A stretch of 64,000 nt of DNA from Rhyacophila brunnea (taxonomy: Eukaryota > Arthropoda > Insecta > Trichoptera > Rhyacophilidae), in assembly GCA_022495005.1 (NCBI GenBank), contig JAGYXB010000825.1:3162001-3226000 (forward strand), read 5' to 3'. The notes below the pieces were generated by a model. That model saw only the letters and a list, made by a program, of their open reading frames with translations, was not told where the DNA came from and did no database searches. How positions within the stretch are numbered: position 1 is the stretch's first letter; every line of letters starts with the position of its first letter. Made by a program: the position numbers and the translations under genes. This document shows positions 46,014 to 57,647 of the stretch, in pieces.

Positions 46014-46595
46014 TATTATAATTTTTAGACCATGTCCGATCCTAATTAGATCTTATGGACCTTCATAAAGTGAAGGTTTTGTATCAAAAGATTTTTGTTT
46101 ATACGAGAAATGGATGTTAGCCACTGGTTTAACCTATTAGGTCCATATTCTGACTCCAAACACAAATTGAAAAACAATATGTCAGTCGCCTAGAGTTATA
46201 ACTACTCATATATTATTGTAATTTTGTCATTTTTTAGTTAAATATACCAAAGGCAATAATCTATATAAAGAAAAATAGTTGACTATCAAAAGTAACTTAA
46301 AACCATGTGAAAATCGTTGACAAAGTTGACTGATGGTGTCATAGCTCACATTTTTTAATGAATAACATGAATTCTGTCATCAAGGGTTTTAAAATAATAT
46401 ACATCGACTCACTCACTTATTAATATTCAAGGGATTTTAATACTTTTCATCTAATTACTAAATACTTGATTTTTGGAATATGTGAGCTTTGACTCTAGGC
46501 AAGTCATGTGTATTTGTCAAATCCAGGATTAGTATCTGGGACCCACGATAATATAAACCGACTCGTAAGTCACTCGGCCATCTTAGGCGTGGGGT
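46014..46595 (-). mobile_element. tRNA-derived SINE split by a MITE
   Basis: The 3' part (46014-46178) contains ACCATGTCCGATCCTAATTA and CGAGAAATGGATGTTAGCCA. The tRNA-like head (46510-46595) contains CACTCGGCCATCTTAG. The two halves are contiguous in the family but are separated here by 323 bp. Confidence 0.8.
46183..46505. mobile_element. MITE family H, complete copy inside a SINE
   Basis: The ends CAGTCGCCTAGAGTTATAAC and GCTTTGACTCTAGGCAAGTC are inverted copies. ATGT flanks both sides (46179-46182, 46506-46509). Removing the insert restores the SINE sequence AACAATATGTGTATTTG seen intact at 21160-21190, which defines the insertion point exactly. Confidence 0.85.
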
Positions 46596-47004
46596 TTTAA
46601 AGCCTACCATTCATATTGTATTTTGATGTTGATTTAAAATGGACTAATAAAATAATTGTAGTCTGCAAATAAAATTTTAACTCTGATAATGTCGAAATTT
46701 TATAGCATGTTTTTTCTACGCATTTTTCAAAACCAGATTTTATGTTGGTAGGTAGTTTGCAGTTGACAGCATGTTACATGTAAAGCTTTTTTATGTGTCG
46801 CTTAGGTTTACTGTAGTCATATTTTTTCAAGCATACATTAATTTATGGACATATTTTTATATTAAAATAACATTGTTATAGTGTTATCATTTTTTTGTTA
46901 TAATTTTTGTTTACTAAAACATTCGAAAAGCGTGTAAAATAAGTGCTTTTGCTCAATCCGTGATAATTAAAATATAACCCTCCCATGATAAATAAATTAT
47001 ATCA

Positions 47005-47690
47005 TCATATTTTTTGCACTATTTGGCAGGTCTTGGCCTCCTTCAAACATTTCCTCCACCCTGGACGATCCAGCGCTGACACTTTCCAGTTGCTTTGACC
47101 AAACATTTTTAAATCTCCCGTGGCGCAGTCTAGCCATTTCAATGTTGACCATCCAGGTTTTCTCTTGCCATCGGGAGTTGCATACATAGCCCGCCTCACC
47201 GGTATATCTTTCAGCATTCTATGCACGTGGCCAGTTCTGCGCAGTCTCTTAATTTTCATATGCCACGTGATTTTTTCGCTTTCTTAAATAGCCCCAAAGA
47301 TTCTTCTCAAACATATTTATATTTCTCTCATCCTGTTTGCTAAGTGCCTACCATTATGATCCACGTGTTATTACTGGGCGCAAAAGAGTTTTATATAAAG
47401 CTGTTGATTTTCCTTGATAGTGCTTTGCTTTGCTCGTGTTATTAGTGTTTGTAACTAGAGACCCTAGATAAACAAATGAATCCACAATTTAAAAAACATC
47501 GCCGCCAATGATAAAGGTGTCATTATTATTGCACTGTGAACATCTGACATCTATTTTGTTTTATTTTCATTTATTCGGAGTACCATGTTTACAACAGCTG
47601 ACTTTATGGAAATAAATGCCCGTTTGAGGACTTCTGGGGACCGTCCGATTATATGAATATCGTCGTCATATGTTATTCGTAATATATACT
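47005..47690 (-). pseudogene. LINE reverse transcriptase C-terminal half, decayed
   Basis: Upstream, the minus strand reads ITYDDDIHIIGRSPEVLKRA, with the RT active-site block (YDDD near 47658-47672), then AFISIKSAV and LRINENKTK. Further down are RAKHYQGKSTAL and LLRPVIT-like pieces in shifted frames, then RRTGHVHRMLKDIPVRRAMY, KRKPGWSTLKWLD and LDRPGWRKCLKEAKT. This is the order RT palm - thumb - C-terminal 'GHV.RM' domain of insect endonuclease/RT LINEs. Several stops make it non-functional. The 84-codon frame 47005-47259 is only its last part. Confidence 0.75.
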
Positions 47691-48667
47691 TAAGTAATAT
47701 TGATTATTTAATACTATTTTTTTCTAAGTTAACGTAAATAGGTTCGTCTGATAAGTTTTTAACTACTAATAACACAATAATTAAAATATTCTCATTTACT
47801 AATATTTAAAATTATTAGATTAGCTATAAATAAGTCTAATTAAATATCTATTTTATTCTTGGGTAGTGACAGTGGCTACAAAATCCCTCCACGTCAATTA
47901 AAATCAAGTTGATTTATATTGAGCCTTATTTAGGCCTTCTCCATAATAACATCAAAGGAGATATTTAGTACCTACTTACTTTACAATATTGCCAAAGTAA
48001 CGCGGTTAATTTTATAAGGATTATTAATATTCTGGGCATCTACGTAGGTGTGTAGGCTTGGAGCGTTCGATTAATGTGGTTTTAAACAGGTAATGGAAGT
48101 TAGTTAGTTATCTTTCAGATTATTAATAGTCCTATCTTCGGAATGTAGTATTTCATCACTATATTATTCAATGATTGATATTCTTAAGAATGTTATTTTA
48201 GTAACATTGAAATTTGAATTCTTCGTGAGTGAATATATTCAAAATATGGCACGAAAATTCGATGAATCGTGTTATAAGATGCAAGTGCTCATAACTTTTC
48301 GTCGGGATCAACATTTTTAGTTATTTGATATTTTAATTTGTTATGATGTCAAACTACTAATATGGGCTCAAATTTAATTATTAAAAATATAACTGTTTTT
48401 ATGATTGTTTATTGATTCATAATATTTTATAATAAAACTTTTGGTTTTTTAATGTCTATTGCGGACAAACACACTACGCGATGAACGATTATTCAATTAA
48501 TTGAGAGATTATTTCGACTAATCATTATATCTAATTATTTAATGTAATATTTTGAAAAAATTGAGGGACGCATACATAATAAAATTATATTGAGATAGTT
48601 AGTTCTATTTTATATTGATAGATGTTAATTATAGTCTAAGCAAGTATTATAATGGTATAAGTCATAA

Positions 48668-48865
48668 CCCTCGATGGCTGCACGGCTGAAGCGTCGGCAT
48701 ATAGCGTCGTATTTCCCAGGTACGAATCCTGAGTCAGAGTATGGACCTAATAAGTTGATCAAGTGGCTGCCATCCATTTCTCGTAAAAAAATATTCTGTT
48801 AAAACAAACCTCCACTCGGTGAGGCCCATAATATGTTGTTATTAGGATCGACCTTCAATGTGGAA
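48668..48865 (+). mobile_element. tRNA-derived SINE, copy 5 (internal deletion)
   Basis: Head CGATGGCTGCACGGCTGAAG and B-box-like GGTACGAATCC are joined directly to GAGTCAGAGTATGGACC. It lacks the AAGTACACATATTG-type spacer of copy 1. The 3' part reads CATCCATTTCTCGTAAAA and ends in GTGGAAAAAAA. Confidence 0.75.
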
Positions 48866-49166
48866 AAAAATAATTATTTGAATATTTCGGTCAATCTTTT
48901 GCAAGAATTTTATAAACGAGCAGAATTACCTCGCATTTTAAAATGTTTACCATTAAATATTTGATCAAAATAAAGTATTTCTTTTCGTTTATTACGTGAA
49001 TATTTTTGTTGTTTTTCTTTGAGATAGTCGTATTCACATTAATGCCCAGTCTAGACTAATATACATCGGTTCCGTGAACATTAAACATTTTATATATATA
49101 ATTTTGAAAAACACTTTCTGAGAGAGTATATAACCGATAGAAAAAATCTTTTTTGAAAAAAAGTAA

Positions 49167-49249
49167 GTCACCCCGACGGGGAATCGAACCCCGTATCTTC
49201 CGGGTTTACGCCCCATCTGAAGCATTTAACCAATATGCTACGGCGTGAC
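49167..49249 (-). repeat. tRNA-like head, left
   Basis: The minus strand reads GTCACGCCGTAGC...GGGGTGAC. The acceptor ends pair at six of seven positions, the T-arm CGGGG-TTCGATT-CCCCG is perfect, and the A box is TAGCATATTGGTTAAATG. The D stem is weak and the anticodon arm poor, so it is tRNA-derived rather than a normal tRNA. Confidence 0.65.
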
Positions 49250-49342
49250 ACACTAATTGCGACAAATTTTAACTATTCTCCTAAAACGCTGATGAGTAGA
49301 TATTAAAATTGACCAATAGTTAACTTTTGTCGCAATAAGTAT

Positions 49343-49425
49343 GTCACGTCGTAGCATATTGATTAAATGCGATGGATGAGGCGTAAACCCGGGAGATACG
49401 GGGTTCGATTCCCCGTCGGGGTGAC
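49343..49425 (+). repeat. tRNA-like head, right
   Basis: Plus-strand counterpart of the left head: GTCACGTCGTAGC...GGGGTGAC with the same perfect T-arm. It has the same 83-bp length and differs at a handful of bases, mostly in the anticodon-arm region. Confidence 0.65.
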
Positions 49426-50399
49426 TTACTTTTTTTCAAAAAAGACTTTTTCTATTGGTTATAATATACTCTCTCAGAAAGTGTTTTTCAAAATTATATG
49501 TTCAATAATCAGAATGATATATTCATAAATCTTGTGTATTATTCGTTGAATAAAATAAATAGTTAATTTTAAACATTTTAGCTTAGTTTGTTAAAAAAAC
49601 CTCTTGAAACAAAAATAAAGTTGGTTTTGCCTCCCTGAAAAATCGACTTTTTGTAGATAGGTTTTTGTGTTAATCACCCATCGGTATACAGATTATTTTG
49701 AAAGTTGTATAAAAAACTATTCTAACATTTACGTACTTAGGTAATTTCCAAACACTATTTAATAGATTCTTTTTTTTGTATTCCGAGGCTGATTGAAAAC
49801 ATTGTTTATGTACAAATATTCTTGATGTGCGAAGCTCGACTGGGTTGAGCCGGTTCAATCATCAAAAACCAAGGCTGACTTCAACTAAATTTAAAAACCC
49901 TGTTATCCCTAACAATCGTTAAAATAATAAACACACAGTTCGTATTAAAGCCTCTTTTTGCAGGTCCGCCTTTTTACTCTTCAATAAATATTGTAGATAT
50001 AATCTTGGCGACTTATTGCAAATAATGTAAAGTTTAATGGTAAACGAGATCTCAATTCACCAGTGTAAACATGACTTTTTCTAACGACTTTTTTATATAG
50101 CGCTAGGGAATATAATACATATATTTGTATATGACAGCACGATTTCGAATTTATAAAAAAAGTCCTCAAAGATCTTGCGTTAAATTACATGCCGAATAAA
50201 AATGTTGTTAATATCGTCACTGTCCAAGCCAATTGTCGTAACCCTCAAAAATATCAAATTGTTCAGGAAGTGAAAAAAAATGTAGGCATTAGATTTATTT
50301 TAATATTACTTAATCAAATTAATTTTCATAATTTTTTTGATAAAATAATCAAAGCTCTTTTAACATTTTTGCAACGATAGGATGAGTAAATATTTAGCT

Positions 50400-50700
50400 T
50401 CTAATGGATTTAAGTTTTATACTATTCTATTTGAGTCATTTTTTTCGACCCGGGTTTCCCCTTTCGGCATCTTCAAGCACTGTGTACACTCACCAAAAAG
50501 CAAACATACACTGAAAACGAAAAGTATTATCCACTATTAACTATAACTTATATAACAAATCAATACAATAAAATAGGTAAAAACTTTATCACCTACCAAA
50601 TATGTCAAGGATCCAACAAATAAAAACATATTATAACAAACAAATTATGAATAGTTGAAGTACTACTACCTTATCAATAATTTACACTTGATAAGCGTAA
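50400..50700 (+). repeat. repeat family F, copy 2 (nested)
   Basis: Shares CTAATGGATTTAAGTTTTAT, CGGCATCTTCAAGCACTG and GTAAAAACTTTATCACCTAC with 13650-13935. It lies inside the TIR element. Confidence 0.65.
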
Positions 50701-50730
50701 ATTAAATCGTCAAACCAAATATTAGATCAG

Positions 50731-50887
50731 TATAGGTAAATCATTCTACAGTGACACCGTAGGCGTTACGCGTATGTATTGGAATTGCTTGCTGCAATGC
50801 CTGGTTTAATGCTAACAAACAATACCACTACAACTGCAAGTCGCTTTTTCCGTACCCATGGTGTCACTGTAGAATGATTTACCTATA
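50731..50887. mobile_element. 157-bp MITE with 28-bp perfect TIRs
   Basis: TATAGGTAAATCATTCTACA followed by GTGACACC is present inverted at the right end with no mismatch. TA at both outer edges suits a Tc1/mariner-type insertion, though TA is weak evidence in AT-rich DNA. Nested in 50211-51577. Confidence 0.8.
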
Positions 50888-51632
50888 CCTAATTATAAAA
50901 ATACTACCTACATTCAAGAGGTGTAAAATTGTCCATTCTGGGAACAATGATAACATATTGGGAATGAATTTTTAAAAGTTATTAGTTAAACAATTAATAT
51001 TCAATAATATTATTACCTGATATGTACCTAACTTTTATTTTTTATAATATTATTTTTTTTAAATAAATCCACCTAATTAATATATGTTTATATAACACGT
51101 ATACATACCTCCCTCCATCCACATACATACATATACATTCGGTCGCTAGTATTGATAAGATATTTAACTTATAATGTTTTTCATAAAAAAATTAGGGTTA
51201 CGACAATTGGCTCGGAGCACCTGGAGGAATAATGTGCAAAAAATCAACTCATTGTGAACATTGAAAATTTTATTTGAAATATTATTTTATCACAAATTGA
51301 GAATTTTCTTTCATTGACACAATAATATTTATTGTAATAGCATTTAATACATTTATTTATGTAATTACATATAAAACTTACAGCATTGGCTGGAATTTTT
51401 TTTCAAGTTACAAATGGCTTAAAAATGAGCTTTTGAATTATTTTGATATGAAATAATTTTTGGAATTTATGATACTTGGCCAGTTCGTGTAAGAGTATGC
51501 AATAGGTCCATTGCCGTCAAAATGTCATTTCGGCGAAAAGTAAGGGTTACGATAATTGGCCTGTACAGTGACGATATGATATTGTAGGTAGGTACCTATA
51601 TCAAATGAATATTAAATTTGTAGGAAACAATA

Positions 51633-51679
51633 TAGAATGGTCCTAATGCAAAATAAACCTTTGTATTAGGACCATTCTA
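51633..51679. repeat. short perfect-type hairpin
   Basis: TAGAATGGTCCTAATGCAA and TTGTATTAGGACCATTCTA pair with one mismatch around a 9-base loop. Possibly a MITE scar; too short to classify. Confidence 0.5.
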
Positions 51680-51699
51680 CATGACTTTGTAAATTGTCA

Positions 51700-52250
51700 C
51701 TGTTAAATTTTGCAAACTACATGGAGAGACCTTGAATGCAGCTCAACTGAGAGCAGGATACAAGCAATGTGACTGATCACACAAAAGGCAATGACATGGC
51801 GTAATCCGTGGAAGCAGTGGAACTGCTCGCTATCGCCTCCTGTGGCGTTCTGATCGCTTTCAGAAAACCTCTCGCAGCTGGTGAAATTTTTGTATAGACA
51901 GGTTAATTATTATAAACCAATGGTTATATTCAATCGTGCAGTCAGTGAACTGCGGCATTTTACATGCTCGTGTGCAATGACCAGAAGATAGATAGATAGC
52001 AGCAGATAGAAGTGCGCGATCGCAAGAAAGAGAAATCACAAAGCTGATGAATGACAGCTGCTATTGATACAGTACAATATTACTTAAGAGGCACTTAGCG
52101 TCTACAGTGCCATCGTAAAACCCGCTGAATCAACGAACTTGGTAAGTTTGGCAAATGTATGTAGCAGCAAATAACTAGTAACATAGAAGAGTAGATGGAG
52201 ACAAAAAAAACCTTGATCCAGCAGTGAGTGAATCAACCCTGGCTGTATAT
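51700..52250. other. unclassified GC-richer patch, TE-like
   Basis: Higher GC than its surroundings, with fragments such as GTGGAAGCAGTGGAACTGCT and, near 52213, a TGATCCAGCAGTGAGTGAAT stretch reminiscent of the LINE/SINE tail in the minisatellite. No frame longer than a few dozen codons. Probably an old LINE 3' region. Confidence 0.3.
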
Positions 52251-52948
52251 TTCATGTATAAAAATATATTTCTTACATAGGAAAATAATTAAATAATAAA
52301 AAAAGTAACAAAAAACTATGATATAGAAAACTTTTACTTGAAATTACGATACAATATTTATATATAATTAATTATCTCTACTATTAGCCCACTTTTTTGT
52401 AAAAAAAAAACGAATACTAAAGTATATTATTTTTGTTGGCACTTTGCCCTTTTTCATATATTAATTGTTATGTTACATTAACATCATAAGCTCTATTAAG
52501 TTTATTAACATGGAATCAGTCGGAACATATCAATTATTATTCTATATTGATATTTAAATCTAATAAGTCTTTTTGTGTAACAATAATGAGGCTTTAATTT
52601 TTCTTTGATTACAAAATACTCTTGTGTACGAAGCGCTGGGTTCATAAATGCAAACAATAGAATGCTTTACGCAAAATATGTATGCTGTTTCTTTCCTTTG
52701 ACGCAATATTTCTATAAAGCTTTAGAGGTATTTTCTACGGGACAAAAATTTACTTCAAGGGATTTCAGAAACATCTGACAAAAAGAATCCCTTTCGTACA
52801 TTTTTATAATATATTAAAATCACACTAGAAGAACGGGAGAAGTTTTTTTTTAAATTCCATTGTCGAATAATAATATCATTTTAAAAATTCACTTAATAAA
52901 ATTTCAGAATTTTTGATCAAACATTTTTTCGTAATAATATATTATTAA

Positions 52949-54341
52949 GGGGGGACATGCTCGTCGAAGGTCAAAATTGAGTTTTTATTGTTTTTTCAAA
53001 CCATGATCCTGGACACTCCTTAAGCGTTGTAGATAATCTATTTATATAATTTTGAAGCCTTATTATCCTTTATAGTTATTTTAAACATTTGATGACTGCA
53101 TAAAGTATTTTGTTACATAAAATAGTATTCTTTTAAACCTCTCGCTCTAATGTTTTAGAATATAGTCATATTTCGGTACATAACTGTGCAGTGGTGTTAA
53201 GATTTTTTACATTTTATTAATTTTTAAACGCATTTATAAAACCATTAGTATAATTTATTACGAGATAATTTTTGTAAAATATTCACGATAAAAAATTATA
53301 TTGATAATCTCTGTGATCCCAAATTTGACAAGAATTAGGCGTTTTATTATTCAAAAAATCGGCAAGATTAACACATTTGAAGATGATTCTAAAGATACGT
53401 ATTATAAGCTATGTCTTTGACCATTCAAGTGTGATAAACATCTTATGAATAATGATTGCTTTATAATAATTATTGACCTAAGAATAAGGTAGTGTTTTTT
53501 TTAAAATACGCCATTTCTTTTGTCATTCCCCAGTGGTTAAGCTACAACATACGGCCGTAGCCATAAAATGACAAACTATAATTAAAGTAGGAAGTAAAAT
53601 TATGTTAACGTGCGTGTTTGAACATGTACCTAACCGAATTTTTTTTTATTTTTTTTTAAACGGTACATGTTCAAACACGCGCGTCAATATAGTTTTACTT
53701 CCTATTTCAATTATAGTTTGTCAATTTATGGCTACGGCCGTATGTTGTAGCTTAACCACTGGGGAATGACAAAAGAAATGGCGTATTTCAAAAAAACACT
53801 ACCATATTCTTAGGTTAATAATTATTATAAAGCAATCATTATTCAAAAGATGTTTATCACACTTGAATGGTCAAAGACATAGCTTATAATAAATATCTTT
53901 AGAATCATCTTCAAATGTGTTAATCTTGCCGATTTTTTGAATAATAAAATGCCTAATTCTTGTCAAATTCGGGATCACAGAGATTATCAATATAATTTTT
54001 TATCGTGAATATTTTACAAAATTATCTCGTAATAAATTATGCTAATGGTTTTATAAATGCGTTTAAAAATTAATAAATGTAAAAAATCTTAACAACACTG
54101 CACAGTTATGTACCGAAATATGACTATATTCTAAAACATTAGAGCGAGAGGTTTAAAAGAATACTATTTTATGTAACAAAAATACTTCATGCAGTCATCA
54201 AATGTTAAAAATAACTATAAAGGATAATAAGGCTTCAAAATTATATAAATAGATCATCTACAACGTTTAAGGAGTGTCCAGGATCATGGTTTGAAAATAC
54301 AATAAAAACTCAATTTTGACCTTCGACGAGCATGTCCCCCC
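52949..54341. mobile_element. 1.39-kb near-perfect palindrome flanked by TTAA
   Basis: Arms 52949-53630 and 53662-54341 are inverted copies differing at only a few per cent of positions, around a 31-bp A/T-rich spacer. The ends are identical: GGGGGGACATGCTCGTCGAA at the left and its complement at the right. TTAA lies at 52945-52948 and 54342-54345. No arm encodes a recognisable protein. Other family copies keep only one arm (15663) or one and a quarter (35011). The TTAA preference suggests mobilisation by a piggyBac-type transposase; that is inference. Confidence 0.88.
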
Positions 54342-54626
54342 TTAAGAAATTTAAAAAAAATAGCGAATATAAAAAAAACAAACAAGAAAGGTTTTTGAAA
54401 ATCAAAATCTAAAAGGAAATCCTGGAACCCGTGATCGAACTACAGGGGTTGATTGAGAAGCCTGTGTATGCATGCAGAACACAGTATATTTTAGCAACGC
54501 TTAACCATGATGATGGGGGTGGCGGGGGTGGATTCAGCCAACTTAGAGCCGCAATTCGTTCGCTTCCTTGCCACGTTGTGCTACCCCGTTAAATTTAATA
54601 TTCGAAAAAATTATAACGGTATGAAG

Positions 54627-55545
54627 CAGTAACGACGACTCCATACTAGGCGATTAAACACAATCACTGCTGACCTTTTAATAACCACATTTAAATAACA
54701 CGTTAATTATATCTAATGGCCAACGACTCCAATCACACCAGTCGCGGTAAAGCCCACCTTCTTAAGAACAATATTTAAACAATCACTAATATTCTATAAA
54801 AATAGTTTAATTTGCCAACAAAATCTGTCCTGTATGTAGGAATGTACTATAAATAAATACAAATTACGGTTTAAAGATTTAAAAACAATATGACGCATTG
54901 AAGTTAATCCCTCCAAACCAAAACGCGCCACGCACCACACCCGGTCTTAATCGAGCGTAAATCGTGGCCCTACATTGGCGATGTGATGCATCTAGTTCAG
55001 TTTTAGGCCGGGAATGCCCAAGGAGAAGATACCCAGGACTAAGGTCACTACGCTCAAAGTGAGCTCTGACTGAGTTTAAAGTTACTTTCTAATGCAAAGT
55101 GCCGGGGAGAAAAGAGCACAGGGAAATTATAAAAATAAAAATGATTCTAGTGTATTATAATATACAATATGACACAGCGCGCTATCTGGTTTTAACGTAT
55201 TTATCGGTTTATTCACCGGGAATGCTAATGCTTTTTTTAAATGGATTTTATGTCACGTGGCCTAAGCATGTCGATCAAAATGTATGCAAAACGATAGGCT
55301 CTGACGCGTAAGCCTAAAGTCTTTGCGTACAATATTATCGTCTATGGCTGCAGCTTTCTTGAAAATATTTAACTCATCGCTCAATTTTATGTCGTCAGTG
55401 AGCTATTGAAATTTCATCGAATTAGTGTGTGGTTGTCATCAATGTATACCTATCTTCTTATTTCCCGTAAGTATACCTGACAAGTGTGCTATTTTTCTCT
55501 TATCTCCACAACTTATCTCTTTCAGAAAATTACCATTCGCCACTA
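54627..55545 (-). mobile_element. hAT-type element, second copy, with nested LINE tail
   Basis: Minus-strand relative of 42511-43300. Its head (near 55545) carries AGTGGCGAATGG and CACACTTGTCAGGTATACTT. Its end (near 54627) carries AATCGCCTAGTATGGAGTCG. The flanks GTATGAAG (54619-54626) and GTATGCCA (after 55545) agree at five or six of eight positions, a decayed duplication. It is interrupted by the LINE 3' fragment at 54890-55130. Confidence 0.7.
54890..55130 (-). repeat. R1/I-like LINE 3' UTR fragment
   Basis: Shares ACCACACCCGGTCTTAATCG, CCAGGACTAAGGTCACTACG and GGGGAGAAAAGAGCAC with the copy at 11490, same strand. It lies inside the hAT-type copy 54627-55545. Confidence 0.65.
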
Positions 55546-55559
55546 GTATGCCACAATAT

Positions 55560-56330
55560 TACTAGAGTTTTTTCTTACCTCCGAAACTTTTTACTTTCTG
55601 ATTTCTACTTTTAAGTATTTTTCCGGTTTTATATTTGGTTAATTTATAACTGTGTCTGCCGTTAAACAATAACTAGATTAAAAAAATAAAGTTAATCACT
55701 TTTTGCGAATGCCGTCGTTCAAAAATTATCATACACAATTTTTCCATGCGTAAATTCACGTCGTCTGTGTTATAATAACCTACTCGCACTGTGGGACCTT
55801 CTATGATATTTCGGCATTCCAGCAGCGGGCTTGGCGAAATAAAAATAAACGTTCAGCGACCCTTATCTGGACTGCAGCCCATGGAACCCCCTTATGAACC
55901 CCTCCACGAATCCCCACCCCACGAAATACATCCCCATATATTTCCACCCTTTGAATCTCCTCATAACGGTTTTTGACCACAAGCTTCCCATTGTATAGTG
56001 CTCTGTTTAATACCCACATTTCTCCTCTTTCTGCACGATCAATATAACTATTATTGCGGAATTTTGTACGGTGACAACATTATTGAACTCAGTATATTCA
56101 TATTCACATATATGTTCAAAATTTTCTTCATTTTCTTGGCATCTTCTTCTTCCACACTTCTTCCTTCTGCTATAAGCAACATCATATCAAGGCTCACACT
56201 AAAAAATATAATAAAAAAATTACGAATAGTGTTTGTAAAAAAATCTCAAGACGTTACCCAGTTATCCATTACAATTTTACGCCTATCGATTGTGTTATTA
56301 GTGGGTAGTTATTAATGATCTATTTGTAAG
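55560..56330. other. no recognisable gene; proline-rich short frame
   Basis: A plus-strand frame at 55791-55976 encodes a Pro/Glu/His-rich tract (YEPLHESPPHEIHPHIFPPF). It is too short and repetitive to call a gene. Nothing else stands out. Confidence 0.3.
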
Positions 56331-56334
56331 CTAT

Positions 56335-56560
56335 TAAATGTATTGTTAGTAATAAGCTAGGGCTTACGTGAAGTTTTTACATACTTTATTGTATTAATTT
56401 ATTATATAAGTTACAATTAACTGTATTCTTTGTCAGTGTGTATTTACCATTATTGGTGAGTGCACGTGTGCCCGAAAATGCCGAAAGGTAAAACCCGGGT
56501 CACAAAAAACGATTCAAACGAATGGAATAGTACAAAACTTAAATCCATTAGAATTTAAGA
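56335..56560 (-). repeat. repeat family F, copy 3
   Basis: Inverse of 13650-13935: GTGAGTGCACG, GCCGAAAGGTAAAACCCGGG and AAACTTAAATCCATTAGAAT in plus-strand reading. Confidence 0.65.
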
Positions 56561-57010
56561 ACGTATTATTGTTAGCTAAATAGTATTATTGAGGGTATCC
56601 ATAAGAATGTTGACAAGAGGCACTATCGCCTAGTATTTTTTTTAGTTTTCAATAGTTAAATCTATCTCATAATATGTATTAAAGTTTGTCAGGTAAATAA
56701 TATAACGCGCATTCAATATTTGAGGATAGTTGGCGCAATTTATTAAAGTAATAAGCCCGCTTTAAAACTGTTACTACACCTAGTAGAGTAAGCCAGATCT
56801 CATTATTTTTTTTGTTCCTAGAATATACAAATGTTTACTTTAAGACGTTTATCATTTAATTAAAAAAATATTCATTTTACTTTTTGATGGTTTTAGATAC
56901 GTAAATAATGCAGAATAGCAGAAACGTGTGCTAAATCTAGCTATACCTAACCTAACCTATTATTGTATTACTCTTAGTTCGGTTTACTTATATTATATAT
57001 TATTATATAT

Positions 57011-57464
57011 TACAACGTTTTTATTAGGTCGTATTCTTATTTGTCCGGTAGTTGTTTGTCCGGTACAAATCTTGCAATCGATTTTTAACTAACTTCCCAA
57101 CTAGATAGACATTTGAAACTTTTGGAATATATCAAAACACGGTGCCAATGCATTTTTTTTAATACTTTTAGCCATCTTTAAGTAGAATTAAATACATTTT
57201 CAGTTAATTCTGTTTTGTATGAAAAGTTATTTTGGAAGAAGTCCGTAATCCAATCCACAATTATTATTAGTGGCTAGGAAATTATTAATATATACTTGCG
57301 TTACTATGGAAATCAATGTGAGTGTCAAAATGACATTTCAGTATTATTTCTATCAAATACATTTTTTTTGATCGTTTAAGCTAGTCAAGTCAAGTTTATA
57401 TGATTCAACAGAAAATTTAAAAACGTTGTATATAAAAAGTTCTTTTTATCTTATAATTATTTTA
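57011..57464 (-). repeat. MITE family A, copy 5
   Basis: Inverted copy with both ends: TACAACGTTTTTATTAGGTC on the left and AAACGTTGTATATAAAAAGT on the right. The stem-loop is partly deleted. Confidence 0.75.
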
Positions 57465-57647
57465 CTGAAGTTGCATTGTTATAATTATTATCTTCCTATT
57501 ATTAAGCCAAATAATATTTACTTTGATTTTATTTTGGTACTGTCTTCAGTTAACTACTACTCCTACTGCTCTCTACTTTTTGCTGCATTATGAGGTAGAT
57601 TAAATTATAATTTTCTTCTTTTATAATAGCCATTCGTTAGTTTGTCG

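Larger units (their letters stand above)
49097..49499. mobile_element. inverted twin tRNA-like foldback element
   Basis: A 403-bp element made of two nearly identical arms in inverted orientation. Each arm has an 83-bp tRNA-like head at the inner side and a tail at the outer side (TTTTTTCAAAAAAGA, CTATTGGTTATA, CTCTCTCAGAAAGTGTTTTT). About 90 bp of unpaired centre separates the heads. The two heads point outward, so each would transcribe away from the centre. Relatives: 3432-4312 (one head lost) and single units at 2610 and 58120. Confidence 0.8.
50211..51577. mobile_element. DNA transposon shell with 35-bp TIRs and nested repeats
   Basis: The left end (50211-50245) ATATCGTCACTGTCCAAGCC, continuing AATTGTCGTAACCCT, is mirrored at 51543-51577 with only a few mismatches. 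A third, partial copy of the same end lies at 51197-51220 (GGGTTACGACAATTGGCTCG). No transposase is visible. It contains a family F copy and a small MITE. The third end suggests two overlapping insertions or a duplicated end. Confidence 0.7.

Noticed and set aside
54420..54515. tRNA-like GTAGTTCGATCAC on the minus strand
   Set aside because: A B-box resemblance only; no A box at the right distance and no paired ends.
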